This document shows, piece by piece, positions 34,709-44,207 of a stretch of DNA of 64,000 nucleotides. This DNA is from Hyphomonas sp. CY54-11-8. GTDB lineage: Bacteria; Pseudomonadota; Alphaproteobacteria; Caulobacterales; Hyphomonadaceae. Position 1 is the stretch's first letter. Each line of letters starts with the position of its first letter. The notes under the pieces were generated by a model. That model made no database searches. It saw only the letters and a program-made list of their open reading frames with translations, and was not told the origin of the DNA. The DNA is taken from positions 62,001-126,000 of the forward strand of contig NZ_AWFD01000035.1 of the NCBI RefSeq assembly GCF_000682735.1. Direction: 5' to 3'. The translations under genes were made by a program, and so were the position numbers.

Positions 34709-37498
34709 CTAGTGGGCATCGGCCCAGTTTGCGGCGGCGCGGGCGTCCACTTCCAGCGGAACTGACAGGTCCATGGCGGGGCTGGCGGCCGACTGCATGG
34801 TCTCTTTGGCGACCTTGATCAGTTTTTCGGCTTCCTTCTCAGGACACTCGAAGACGAGTTCGTCGTGCACCTGCAGCAGCATGCGGGCTTTCAGCTTTGC
34901 CTTGGCCAGCGCTTCCGGCATCCGGATCATGGCGCGCTTGATGATGTCGGCGGCAGACCCCTGGATCGGCGCATTGATGGCCTGACGCTCGGCGAATGCC
35001 TTTTGTGGGCCTTTCGACTTGATCCCGGCGAGGTGCACTTTCCGGCCGAAGGCCGTCTGAACGTAGCCGTGCTCCTTCGCAAAGGCCTTGGTTTCGTCCA
35101 TATAGGCGCGGATGCCGGGGAAGCGTTTGAAATAGGTCTTGATGTATTCCGAGGCTTCCGATTGCGGGATGCCCAACTGGCGGGCGAGACCGAAGCCGGA
35201 AATGCCGTAGATGATGCCGAAATTGATCGCTTTGGCCTGGCGGCGCACCATCGGATCCATGCCTTCGATGGGCACGCCGAACATTTCGCTCGCCGTCATG
35301 GCGTGAATGTCGAGACCTTCCTTGAAGGCGGTTTTCAGGGCATCGATGTCGGCCATGTGGGCCAGTACGCGCAGCTCGATCTGGCTGTAGTCCGCGCTGA
35401 CGAGCACGTTGCCTTCATCGGCAATGAAGGCTTCGCGGATCTTGCGGCCTTCTTCTGTCCGCACCGGGATGTTCTGAAGGTTCGGATCGGATGAGGAGAG
35501 GCGCCCGGTCTGCGCCACCGCCATGGAAAAGCTGGTATGGACCCGGCCGGTTTCCTTGTTGATCGCGGCCTGCAGGGCCTCGGTATAGGTCGATCGCAGC
35601 TTCGAGAGGGTCCGCCAATCGACGATGGTGCGGGGCAGGTCATGGCCTTCAGCAGCGAGGCCTTCGAGCACGTCCGCGTCGGTCACCCAGGCGCCGGTCT
35701 TCGTTTTCTTGCCGCCTTCGATGCCCATCTTGTCAAACAGGATTTCGCCAAGCTGTTTGGGGCTGCCAATATTGAACTGCTCGCCGGCCTGCTCGTAGGC
35801 TTCGGCTTCCAGCGCGGCCATGCGTTGGGAGAAGTCGGCGGACAAGCGCGAGAGTTTGTCCCGGTCGACCTTGATGCCCTCGCGCTCCATGGCGGCAAGC
35901 ACCGGCACCAGCGGGCGTTCCTCGGTCTCGTAGACCGTGGTGACTTTCTCCGTGTGCAGAAGTGGCTTGAATGTCTGCCACAGGCGTAGCGTGACGTCGG
36001 CGTCTTCAGCGGCGTATTCGGTGGCCTTGTCCAGCGCGACACGGTCGAAGGTGACCTGGGATTTTCCGGTGCCGGCCACGTCCTTGTAGGAGAGCGGCGT
36101 GTGGCCGAGATATTTCTCCGACAACATATCCATGCCGTGGCTGTGCTTGCCGGCATTCAGCACATAGGACAGCAGCATCGTATCGTCGATCGGCGCGACC
36201 TGGATGCCGTGCTGGGCGAAGATGTTCAGGTCATACTTGATGTTCTGGCCGATCTTCAGGATAGCGTCGTTTTCCAACATCGGCTTCAGCGCCTTGATGG
36301 CATCCTTCATCCGGATCTGCCGCGGCGGGTCCGCACCGAACATGTCGCCATCGCCTGCATCGTTGGGATCGATATGCGCCAGCGGGATGTAGCAGGCTTC
36401 GTTCGGAGCGAGCGCTAGCGACACGCCGACAAGGTTCGCCGTGACAGAGTCGAGGCTGTCAGTTTCCGTGTCGACGGCGACATAGCCCTGCTTCGTTGCG
36501 CGGGCGACCCAGTCTTCGAGGTCCTTGAAGTCACGGACGCAGGCATATTTGGTCCGGTCGATCGGATCTTCTGCAGGCGGAGCAGCTTCCAACGCGCCTT
36601 CCTTTTCCATCATCTCGCGCACACGGCGGGTGATGGTCTTGAATTCCATTTCCTCCAGGAAGCCGAGCAGTGTTTCCGGTTCCGGATCCTGAACGGCGAG
36701 ATCTTCCAGCTTCACCTCCAGCGGCACGTCATCCTTCAGGGTGACGAGGTCTCGCGAGAGCCGGATCTGGTCAGCGAAATTAATCAGCGTTTCGCGGCGT
36801 TTCGGTTGCTTGATCTCCTCGGCGCGGGCGAGCAGCGTGTCGAGATCGCCATACTCGCTGAGCAGCGTCGCCGCCGTTTTCACGCCGATGCCGGGGGCGC
36901 CCGGCACATTGTCCACGCTGTCGCCGGCCAGCGACTGGACATCGACCACTTTATCCGGGCCGACGCCGAACTTCTCGAACACTTCGTCCCGGCCCATCGT
37001 CTTGTTCTTCATCGTGTCGAGCATGACGATCTTGTCGGTGACGAGCTGCATCAGATCCTTGTCGGAGGAGACGATGGTGACGCGCGCGCCTTTCGCCTCG
37101 GCCTGGCGGGCATAGGTCGCAATCAAATCGTCGGCCTCGAAGCCATCCATCTCGATGGCATGGGCGGCGAAGGCTTCGGCGGCGCGGCGCACCAGCGGGA
37201 ATTGCGGGCGCAGCTCTTCCGGAGGCTCGTCACGGTTTGCCTTGTACTGGTCGTACAGTTCGTTCCGGAATGTGTGCGCCGAGGCGTCGAAAATGCAGGC
37301 GAAGTGCGTCGGCCGCTCATCGCCCTTCAGGTCTTCCAGCAGCTTGAACAGCATGTTGCAAAATCCGCTGACTGCACCGATGGGCAGGCCATCTGACGAG
37401 CGTGTCAGCGGTGGCAATGCGTGGAACGCCCGGAAAATGTAGGCGCTGGCATCGACCAGGTAGAGGTGGCTGTCCTTGGTGACGGGGGCGGTGGCCAT
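34709..37498 (-). CDS. polA: DNA polymerase I
   Basis: The 929-residue enzyme fills Okazaki gaps and repairs DNA. Its N-terminal 5'-3' exonuclease domain has LYLVDASAYIFRAFHALPPL and GFEADDLIATYA. The 3'-5' proofreading domain keeps its motifs (VAVDTETDSL, NIKYDLNIF, YAAEDADVTLRLW), so it is probably active. The polymerase domain has motif A VSADYSQIELRVLAHM, the O-helix RRQAKAINFGIIYG, and motif C LLQVHDELVFE. Length and domain order are normal. Confidence 0.97.
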   Translation of the reverse strand: MATAPVTKDSHLYLVDASAYIFRAFHALPPLTRSSDGLPIGAVSGFCNMLFKLLEDLKGDERPTHFACIFDASAHTFRNELYDQYKANRDEPPEELRPQFPLVRRAAEAFAAHAIEMDGFEADDLIATYARQAEAKGARVTIVSSDKDLMQLVTDKIVMLDTMKNKTMGRDEVFEKFGVGPDKVVDVQSLAGDSVDNVPGAPGIGVKTAATLLSEYGDLDTLLARAEEIKQPKRRETLINFADQIRLSRDLVTLKDDVPLEVKLEDLAVQDPEPETLLGFLEEMEFKTITRRVREMMEKEGALEAAPPAEDPIDRTKYACVRDFKDLEDWVARATKQGYVAVDTETDSLDSVTANLVGVSLALAPNEACYIPLAHIDPNDAGDGDMFGADPPRQIRMKDAIKALKPMLENDAILKIGQNIKYDLNIFAQHGIQVAPIDDTMLLSYVLNAGKHSHGMDMLSEKYLGHTPLSYKDVAGTGKSQVTFDRVALDKATEYAAEDADVTLRLWQTFKPLLHTEKVTTVYETEERPLVPVLAAMEREGIKVDRDKLSRLSADFSQRMAALEAEAYEQAGEQFNIGSPKQLGEILFDKMGIEGGKKTKTGAWVTDADVLEGLAAEGHDLPRTIVDWRTLSKLRSTYTEALQAAINKETGRVHTSFSMAVAQTGRLSSSDPNLQNIPVRTEEGRKIREAFIADEGNVLVSADYSQIELRVLAHMADIDALKTAFKEGLDIHAMTASEMFGVPIEGMDPMVRRQAKAINFGIIYGISGFGLARQLGIPQSEASEYIKTYFKRFPGIRAYMDETKAFAKEHGYVQTAFGRKVHLAGIKSKGPQKAFAERQAINAPIQGSAADIIKRAMIRMPEALAKAKLKARMLLQVHDELVFECPEKEAEKLIKVAKETMQSAASPAMDLSVPLEVDARAAANWADAH

Positions 37499-37638
37499 AA
37501 GCGAGAATCCTTCGTTCCCGTTGGTTTAGCCGCCAGAGAAGGGCGCGTCACCCGCCCGTAATCCGGGGGACGATTCTGCTTGTGGATTAAATGACCCAAG
37601 GTAAGCTTTGCCGCAATGAACGTCGGGGAGGGCAAATC

Positions 37639-38067
37639 ATGAGCGATACGACAATCAAAACGCCATGGCACCTTTGGGCCGTGGGCGGGATCAGCCTGCT
37701 GTGGAACGCATTTGGCTGTTACGATTTTACCATGACGGCGACCAACAATGCCGCCTATCTTGAGCCATATCCGCAGGAACTCAGGGACTATTGGCTGAAC
37801 ATGCCAACCTGGACCTGGATCATCTGGGCGATAGGGGTGTTCGGTGGCTTGCTGGGCAGTCTTGCGCTGCTGCTGCGTCTCAAGTTGGCCTATCCGCTGT
37901 TCGCCGCTTCGTTCCTGGGCGCCTTGGTCAGCATGGGGCGGAGTTACCTCGACAAGGATGCCCCCACCGTGGAAGGCATTGCGGTCATGAGCCTCGTCAT
38001 TCTGGCGATCGCATTGATACTCGCCCTGTACGCCCGCTGGTTGTCGCGCCGGGAAGTCTTGCGCTGA
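37639..38067 (+). CDS. four-helix membrane protein of unknown function
   Basis: The 142-residue protein has four predicted membrane segments (about 14-30, 60-84, 88-106 and 113-135). A conserved-looking LLWNAFGCYDFTMTATNNAAYL follows the first, and the loop YPQELRDYWLNMPTWTW faces outward. This LLWN.FG..D pattern occurs in a family of unstudied small membrane proteins of marine alphaproteobacteria, as far as I recall. The start has a strong GGGGAGG site six bases upstream. It is divergent from polA and 40 bases upstream of an oxidoreductase gene on the same strand. Confidence 0.7.
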   Translation: MSDTTIKTPWHLWAVGGISLLWNAFGCYDFTMTATNNAAYLEPYPQELRDYWLNMPTWTWIIWAIGVFGGLLGSLALLLRLKLAYPLFAASFLGALVSMGRSYLDKDAPTVEGIAVMSLVILAIALILALYARWLSRREVLR

Positions 38068-38107
38068 TGGCAGAAGGCTCTAGCCTCCCGGCAAAAGGGA
38101 GAAGCAC

Positions 38108-39130
38108 ATGAGCGAGATGAACCAGACATGGGTGCTGCGCCAGCGGCCGGTGGGCGATATCAAGGAAGGCGATCTCGAACTCGTCGAGACGCCGCTTGAG
38201 CCCCTGAAGGACGGCGAGGTCCGGGCGAAGACGGTCTACCTCTCGCTGGACCCGACCAATCGCATCTGGATGAGCGATGTCGACGCTTACCTGCCACCCG
38301 TCGGAATCGGCGATGCCATGCGGGGCGGCGGCCTCGCCGTCGTCGTGGAAAGCAAGCATGACGGCTTCCAGCAGGGCGATGTCGTGAACACCGGCCTCGG
38401 CACATGGACGATGTATCCGACGCTGCAGGGTGAAGGCCTCGCCAAGCTGCCCATCCTGCCCGGCGTACCGCTGACGGCTTATATGGGACCGCTCGGCGCG
38501 ACCGGCATGACGGCCTATTTCGGCCTGATGGATATCGGCAAGCCGAAAGCGGGCGAGACCGTTGTGGTCTCCGCTGCGGCGGGTGCCGTTGGCTCGATGG
38601 TGGGGCAAATCGCGAAGATCCAGGGCTGCCGCGCCGTCGGCATCGCGGGCAGCGACGACAAGTGCAAATGGCTGACGGAAACGGCCGGCTTCGATGCGGC
38701 CATCAATTACAAGACCGAAGATGTCGGTGCCGCGTTGGACAAGCATTGCCCGGACGGTGTCGACATCAATTTCGAGAATGTCGGTGGGCAGATTATGGAT
38801 GAGGTGATCGCGCGCCTGAATGACTTCTCCCGCATGCCACTCTGCGGCCTGATCAGCACTTACAATGCGACCGGCCCTGTACCGGGGCCGTACAATTTCT
38901 CGAATCTTCTGATGCGGCGGACGCTCATGAAGGGCTTCATCGTGATCGACTACTTCCCGCGCTTCCCGGAAGGCATCCAGCAAATGGCCCAGTGGCTGAT
39001 GGAAGGGAAACTGAAGTTCGAGACGGATGTGGTCAAAGGGTTCGAGAATGCCCCGTCCAGCCTGTCACGGCTCTTCGAAGGCAAGAACCTCGGTAAACTC
39101 GTCGTTGAATGTAGTCCGCCGCCCGCCTGA
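38108..39130 (+). CDS. MDR oxidoreductase (CurA/PTGR-like), second copy
   Basis: The 340-residue protein belongs to the same subfamily as the gene at 13302. It has TWVLRQRPVGDIKEGDLEL, SLDPTNRIWM, the nucleotide loop SAAAGAVGSMVGQIAK, GIAGSDDKCKWLTETAGFDAAINYK and NVGGQIMDEVIARL. It lacks zinc-binding residues and should use NADPH to reduce unsaturated carbonyl compounds. It is cotranscribed with the small membrane protein upstream. Confidence 0.87.
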   Translation: MSEMNQTWVLRQRPVGDIKEGDLELVETPLEPLKDGEVRAKTVYLSLDPTNRIWMSDVDAYLPPVGIGDAMRGGGLAVVVESKHDGFQQGDVVNTGLGTWTMYPTLQGEGLAKLPILPGVPLTAYMGPLGATGMTAYFGLMDIGKPKAGETVVVSAAAGAVGSMVGQIAKIQGCRAVGIAGSDDKCKWLTETAGFDAAINYKTEDVGAALDKHCPDGVDINFENVGGQIMDEVIARLNDFSRMPLCGLISTYNATGPVPGPYNFSNLLMRRTLMKGFIVIDYFPRFPEGIQQMAQWLMEGKLKFETDVVKGFENAPSSLSRLFEGKNLGKLVVECSPPPA

Positions 39131-39201
39131 TCGATTTGCTGTTCATCCCTCATTCAATTACACTGCTTTGTTATTGCTGGTGAATTGGCTGGAGGGGTGA
39201 C

Positions 39202-39594
39202 ATGACGCATTCAAGGCGGCTGAAACTGGCCGGGGCGGTCCTGGCCGGAACCGGATTAATGCTGCTTGGCGGCTGCACAAGCGAAGACATGGCTATGTTC
39301 GCTGACGCGATGGCCGAGGCTTCTGAGGAGATGTCCGTCACGCTGACATCCGTGCCCAGCTATGGCTGCGATTACAATATCGACGGTTACCTGGTCTGCG
39401 ACGACACCGGAGACGGGTTCGCAGACCGGTATGGCGATTCCTATGATGTCGCCCCGGTTGCCTACGTGCCGGTCACGCCGCCTGTGCGGGTCAATGGTTA
39501 CGGCGAGGCCTATCAGTATGATGGCGGCTGCGACTGCTGGCTGCGGGAACCGTCACTGGATGAAGCCCCGCCGCGGCATGGACATCACGACTAG
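39202..39594 (+). CDS. putative lipoprotein
   Basis: The 130-residue protein has a lipoprotein signal peptide (MTHSRRLKLAGAVLAGTGLM) with a lipobox LLGGC whose Cys25 would carry the lipid. The mature part has a Met- and Glu-rich helix, then a Cys-containing and Asp-rich segment (SYGCDYNIDGYLVCDDTGDG). It ends with a tail containing DCWLREPS and HGHH. DTGDGFADRYGDSYD could bind a divalent metal, but that is only suggestive. The family is unknown. It ends tail to tail with the DASS transporter gene, overlapping by four bases. Confidence 0.7.
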   Translation: MTHSRRLKLAGAVLAGTGLMLLGGCTSEDMAMFADAMAEASEEMSVTLTSVPSYGCDYNIDGYLVCDDTGDGFADRYGDSYDVAPVAYVPVTPPVRVNGYGEAYQYDGGCDCWLREPSLDEAPPRHGHHD

Positions 39595-41075
39595 AGCACA
39601 GCGGGCGCAATCCAGAAGCCAACGATCGTGATGATCACGACGCCCATCAGATTGATGCGGAAACCCTGCTTGATCATTTCGCTGATCGGCACTCTGCCGG
39701 TTGCGTAAATCACAGCGTTTGGCGCCGTCGCGACTGGCAGCATGAAGGCACAGCTGGCCGCAACAGCGGCAGGCGCGAACAGGGATTGTGGCGCGGCGCC
39801 GACGGCCACGGCAAGTGATCCGATGATCGGCGACAGGGTCGTCATGGTCGCGACGTTCGATGTCACTTCCGTCAGGAAGATCACCAGCAGCACCATGATC
39901 GCCACAATCATGAGCGGCGGGAAGATACTCAGCATCTGCATCTGCGTGCCGATCCAGTCCGACAGTCCGGTCGCGTGCATCGCCTTGCCAAGCGAGATGC
40001 CCCCGCCAAACAGGATGATCACGCCCCAGGGCAGTTTGACCGCTTCTTCCCAGGTCATCAGCGCGCGGCGTTCCTCGCCACCTGCGGGCACGAGGAAGAC
40101 GAGCACGGCGCCGAACAAGGCGATCATCATGTCCGTCTGCCCGCCATAGGCTTCCAGCAGGGGATAGCCCATGGAGGTAAGCAGCTTGGTCACTGGCAGA
40201 CGCAGCACCCACATCGAGGCGATGATTCCGAACACGATGGCGATCCGCTGCTCAGGCGTTTTGATCGGGCCGAGTTCGAGCAGGTCTTGGTGCACGGAGG
40301 CGGCCATCGATTCCCCGTGCTTGTATTTCGGCAGCCCGCGCGTGACCGCCCACCAGGCGGCCGGCACCAGCAGCGCTGCGGTGGGGATGCCGAACGTCAT
40401 CCATTGGCCAAAGCCGATGCCTTCGCCGGTCTCTTCCTGAAGCCATTTCAAGGCGATCAGATTGGTCGGCGTTCCGATGGGGGTGGCCACGCCGCCAATG
40501 GAAGCGGAATAACAGACACCGAGCAGGATGGCGGTGGTAAACTTGCCTTCCTTGTCCTGCAGGGCGGCCGCCGCCGAAATCGCAATCGGCACCATCATCA
40601 ACGAGGTCGCTGTGTTGGAAATCCACATGGACAGAACGGCGGTCGCCAGCATGAAGCCGAAGATCAGCGCCTTGGGCGATGTGCCGACGCGGTCGACGAT
40701 GTTGAGGGCGATCCGCTTGTGCAGGTGCCAGCGCTCAACCCCCAGCGCGATCACGAAGCCGCCCAGCAGGAGGAGAACGATCGGATCCATGTAGCTGCTG
40801 CTGATCGCTCGGGGCGACAGCGCCGCTACGCCGATCGCGTCGGCATGTTCGCCATGACCGATGATCGCTGCGCCAAAGGGCAGGACGATCAGCGGGAGCA
40901 AAGAGGTCGCCGGGATCGGGATCGCCTCGGTGGCCCACCAGGTTGCCATCAGGACCAACAGACAGCCTGTCAGCCAGGCAGGCCAGGACAAACCGGCAGG
41001 CGGTCCCAAGATGAGCATGAGCGCCGGAAGAACAATCCCGAGGATGAGGCCGATCGTCCGGTGGGAGAGCGTCAT
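39591..41075 (-). CDS. DASS-family (SLC13-type) sodium/anion symporter
   Basis: The 494-residue membrane protein has the divalent anion:sodium symporter layout. Ion-binding motifs are visible as LSMWISNTATSLMMVPI, the SNT motif of the first hairpin, and GGVATPIGTPTNLIA. A second repeat has FLTEVTSNVATMTTLSPI and MLPVATAPNAVIYATGR, with SNV and APN motifs. Family members carry dicarboxylates, citrate or sulfate. Because its start overlaps the metC stop (ATGA) in the cysK-sseA-metC operon, sulfate or an organic sulfur anion is a plausible substrate, but this is only inference. Confidence 0.85.
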   Translation of the reverse strand: MTLSHRTIGLILGIVLPALMLILGPPAGLSWPAWLTGCLLVLMATWWATEAIPIPATSLLPLIVLPFGAAIIGHGEHADAIGVAALSPRAISSSYMDPIVLLLLGGFVIALGVERWHLHKRIALNIVDRVGTSPKALIFGFMLATAVLSMWISNTATSLMMVPIAISAAAALQDKEGKFTTAILLGVCYSASIGGVATPIGTPTNLIALKWLQEETGEGIGFGQWMTFGIPTAALLVPAAWWAVTRGLPKYKHGESMAASVHQDLLELGPIKTPEQRIAIVFGIIASMWVLRLPVTKLLTSMGYPLLEAYGGQTDMMIALFGAVLVFLVPAGGEERRALMTWEEAVKLPWGVIILFGGGISLGKAMHATGLSDWIGTQMQMLSIFPPLMIVAIMVLLVIFLTEVTSNVATMTTLSPIIGSLAVAVGAAPQSLFAPAAVAASCAFMLPVATAPNAVIYATGRVPISEMIKQGFRINLMGVVIITIVGFWIAPAVL

Positions 41076-42229
41076 GCAGGGCCTTTCATGGCGGCGAAAG
41101 CGGAGTCGAGCTCCGCCTTAAGGTCTGAGACGGCCTCCAGGCCGACATGGATACGAAGCAGCGGGCCGGCTCGGGATGCGGTCCAGCTGTCCTTGGAACG
41201 GGTCAGCTGGTGGTCACACGGAATGAGTAGGCTTTCATAGCCACCCCAAGAAAAACCCATGCCAAACAAGTGCAAAGCGCCCAGAAAACGGTCCATTCCG
41301 CCTTCGGGGATGGCATCCAGCACGACGCCGAACAGGCCGCTGGAGCCTGTGAAGTCCCGTTTCCACAAGGCGTGGTCCGGGCTGGAGGGCAGGGCCGGGT
41401 GCAGCACGTCGGACACTTCCGGCCGGTCTGCCAGCCAGTTTGCGAGTTCCAGCGCGCCCGCCTCATGCGCCCTGAGGCGTGTGTGCAGGGTGCGCATGCC
41501 GCGCAGGCAGACATAGGCCTCATCTGCGCTGAGGCTGATGCCAAAATCCTCGGACGCCATGGCAATGCGATTGTAAAGCCGGCTGTCCGATGTGATCACG
41601 GCGCCGCCGAAGCCATCTGCGTGGCCCACAATGTATTTGGTCATCGCCTGCACGACGATGTCGGCGCCGAGGTCCAGCGGCTTCAGGAAATAGCCAGCGC
41701 CCCACGTGTTGTCGGCGATTGTGGTTACGCCACGCTCGCGCGCCACCGCGGTGATCTCCGGAATATCGGTAACTTCAAAGGTCAGGGAACCGGGCGATTC
41801 GATAAAGATTGCCTGCGTCTCCGGACGGATCATGTCGGCAATCCCCGCACCGATCCGCGGATCGTACCGCGTGGCGGAGACGCCCATATATTTCAGACGC
41901 CGTTCGCAGAAACGTGCGGTCGGGCCGTAGGCGCTATCTGGGAACAGGATGTGTCCGCCGGTCTCCACGCAGGAGGCGATGGCGAGGGCGCAGGCCTGCA
42001 GGCCGTTCGCGGTGAGGCGTACATGGCTGCCGCTTTCCAGTTCAGAGAGCGCTGCTTCCAGTTCGCGATGAACGCCAAGACCCATCCGGCCGTAACCGGG
42101 CTTTGTCTCGTAGAGCGCCTTTTCCGTTTTGAACAGGACCGTGGAGGCGCGCTCCACGGGCGGGTTCACGGTGACGCTGCCAAGCCGCTCGCCGCGCGTG
42201 TGGATGATCCGCGTTTCCGGCCGTTTCAT
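41072..42229 (-). CDS. metC: cystathionine beta-lyase
   Basis: This PLP enzyme cleaves cystathionine to homocysteine, pyruvate and ammonia. Its 385 residues show NPPVERASTVLF, SGSHVRLTANGLQA, IADNTWGAGY and the PLP lysine Lys198 in VQAMTKYIVGHADGFGG. FETLH-type variation and SWGGYESL near the C-terminus fit the MetC branch. The frame opens further upstream, but the chosen ATG overlaps the sseA stop (ATGA). A cystathionine gamma-lyase or related C-S lyase activity cannot be excluded. Confidence 0.85.
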   Translation of the reverse strand: MKRPETRIIHTRGERLGSVTVNPPVERASTVLFKTEKALYETKPGYGRMGLGVHRELEAALSELESGSHVRLTANGLQACALAIASCVETGGHILFPDSAYGPTARFCERRLKYMGVSATRYDPRIGAGIADMIRPETQAIFIESPGSLTFEVTDIPEITAVARERGVTTIADNTWGAGYFLKPLDLGADIVVQAMTKYIVGHADGFGGAVITSDSRLYNRIAMASEDFGISLSADEAYVCLRGMRTLHTRLRAHEAGALELANWLADRPEVSDVLHPALPSSPDHALWKRDFTGSSGLFGVVLDAIPEGGMDRFLGALHLFGMGFSWGGYESLLIPCDHQLTRSKDSWTASRAGPLLRIHVGLEAVSDLKAELDSAFAAMKGPA

Positions 42230-43071
42230 GCCGCGCCTGTTGCCACCGGGCGGGACGGGTCGGACGCCCACTCGGTCCAGGATCCGTCGTAAACCGCCAC
42301 GTCCCAGTTGCCGAGCCGGGCATAGCCGAGCGCGAGGATGGCGGCGGTCACGCCGGAACCGCATGTCGTGATGGTTGGTGCTTTATGGTTCGACAGCAAG
42401 CCTTGCAGTTCGTTGACCGATTTGAACGTACCGTCCGGATTGATCAGATTGCTGGATGGCACGCATGTGCTGCCTGGAATGTGTCCGGAAGGGAGGCCTT
42501 CGCGCGGCTCTGGCGCCTCAGCGGTAAACCGGCCGACGGCCCGCGCGTCGACAATCGCGTGGGAGCCCGTTTCAGAAGCAGCAGCCACCTGCTCGGCGTC
42601 TTTGACCAGATCGCTGCGGACGCGGGCGGTGAAGTGGCGTTCCACGGCCACCGGCGGCATGTCTTCCAGCTCGCCACCTTCGGCTTTCCATGCTGCCAGG
42701 CCGCCATCCAGCACTTTCACATCATTGTGCCCCATGACGCGCAGCATCCACCAGACACGCGCGGCAGCGCAGTAATTGTTGTTGTCATAAACGATCACGC
42801 GATTGCCGTCGCCGATGCCCAGCTTGCGAACACGGGACGAGAACATGATCGGATCGGGCAGCATGTGCGGCAGGTCGGTTCCGCCGGCCTTGATGGCATC
42901 GATATCGAAATGGACGGCGCCGGGAATATGGGCTTCGGCCCAGTCTTCGCGGCCGGTTTTCTCTGCCTTGAGGAAAGGGGCGTAGTAAGTTGCGTCAACG
43001 ACGCGAATGTCGGGCGCCGAGATATTCTGTTTCAGCCAGCTTGCAGTGACGAGAGGGTCGCCCGTTTCCAT
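42226..43071 (-). CDS. sseA: 3-mercaptopyruvate / thiosulfate sulfurtransferase
   Basis: The 281-residue protein has two rhodanese domains. The N-terminal one (WAEAHIPGAVHFDIDAI) is structural, and the C-terminal one carries catalytic Cys237 in the loop CGSGVTA. CGSGVTA is the 3-mercaptopyruvate-sulfurtransferase form; thiosulfate rhodaneses more often have CRKGVTA. It lies between cysK (three bases upstream) and metC (overlapping), so it probably works in cysteine sulfur metabolism. Confidence 0.92.
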   Translation of the reverse strand: METGDPLVTASWLKQNISAPDIRVVDATYYAPFLKAEKTGREDWAEAHIPGAVHFDIDAIKAGGTDLPHMLPDPIMFSSRVRKLGIGDGNRVIVYDNNNYCAAARVWWMLRVMGHNDVKVLDGGLAAWKAEGGELEDMPPVAVERHFTARVRSDLVKDAEQVAAASETGSHAIVDARAVGRFTAEAPEPREGLPSGHIPGSTCVPSSNLINPDGTFKSVNELQGLLSNHKAPTITTCGSGVTAAILALGYARLGNWDVAVYDGSWTEWASDPSRPVATGAA

Positions 43072-43074
43072 TCC

Positions 43075-44079
43075 TTACCCTTTGATCCATGGCGGAACCG
43101 GCAAATCTTTCGACCGCAGGAATTCCGGATTGAATAGTTTCGACTGATAGCGATTGCCGTAGTCGCAGAGTATCGTAACGATCGTGTGGCCGGGGCCAAG
43201 ATCCTTCGCCATTTTTACTGCGCCGGCAATGTTGATGCCCGAAGACCCGCCAAGGCAGAGCCCCTCATGCTGGACGAGGTCGAACAGCACGTTCAGCGCT
43301 TCGGTATCCGTGCAGCGATAGGCGCGGTCCACCACGATGCCTTCCAGGTTGGCGGTGATCCGGCCCTGTCCGATGCCCTCGGTGATCGAGGTGCCTTCGG
43401 ACTTCAGGACGCCATTGGTAAAATACTCGTACATCGCCGCGCCGCCGGGATCGGCGAGACCGATCTGGACTGACTCGCGCTTTTCCTTGAGGGCCATCGA
43501 AATGCCGCCCAGCGTGCCGCCAGAGCCCACGGCACAGATGAATGCATCGAGTTTGCCGTCGGTCTGGGTCCAGATCTCCTGGCCCGTTGTTTCATAGTGG
43601 GCTTTGCGGTTCGAGACATTGTCGAACTGGTTGGCCCAGATCGCCCCGTTGGGCTCGCTCTTGGCGAGGTCTTCCGCCAGACGGCGGGAATAGTGCTGAT
43701 AGTTGTTCGGATTTGCGTAGGGCACCGCGTCCACTTCGATCAGCTCAGCGCCGAGCAGGCGAATGGCGTCCTTCTTTTCCTGGCTTTGCGTGCGCGGCAT
43801 CACGATCACCACACGGTAGCCGAGGGCTGCACCGACGAGGGCCAGGCCGATTCCGGTATTGCCGGCCGTGCCTTCCACGATGGTGCCACCGGGTTTCAGG
43901 TCTCCGGCGGCTTCGGCGTCGCGGACGATGCCAAGCGCCGGACGGTCCTTCACCGACTGGCCAGGGTTCAGGAATTCACATTTGCCAAGGATCTCGCAGC
44001 CTGTTTCGTCAGAGACCTTGTTCAGGCGGAGGAGCGGTGTGTTTCCGATAAGCTCGATAACGGATCGGTAGGTTTGCAT
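43075..44079 (-). CDS. cysK: cysteine synthase A (O-acetylserine sulfhydrylase)
   Basis: The enzyme makes cysteine from O-acetylserine and sulfide. With this start it has 334 residues: VIELIGNTPLLRL, the PLP lysine Lys44 in NPGQSVKDRPAL, TAGNTGIGLALVG, and AVGSGGTLGGISMAL. An in-frame ATG at 44184 would add 35 residues with a CDGC motif and has AGG close upstream. The start is therefore uncertain, but the family begins near MQTYRSVIELIGNTP. It heads the sulfur operon cysK-sseA-metC-DASS. Confidence 0.92.
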   Translation of the reverse strand: MQTYRSVIELIGNTPLLRLNKVSDETGCEILGKCEFLNPGQSVKDRPALGIVRDAEAAGDLKPGGTIVEGTAGNTGIGLALVGAALGYRVVIVMPRTQSQEKKDAIRLLGAELIEVDAVPYANPNNYQHYSRRLAEDLAKSEPNGAIWANQFDNVSNRKAHYETTGQEIWTQTDGKLDAFICAVGSGGTLGGISMALKEKRESVQIGLADPGGAAMYEYFTNGVLKSEGTSITEGIGQGRITANLEGIVVDRAYRCTDTEALNVLFDLVQHEGLCLGGSSGINIAGAVKMAKDLGPGHTIVTILCDYGNRYQSKLFNPEFLRSKDLPVPPWIKG

Positions 44080-44207
44080 GCGTGCGGTATCCAGGTCGGT
44101 TTCCGGGGTGAGCCCGGAAGCTAGGGTGCCCGGCGTGGCAGGACAACCGTCGCAGGCCGGGCTTCCCCTAAACTGATCCATCATCTGACCTGTTGCGTAA
44201 ACAGGAT

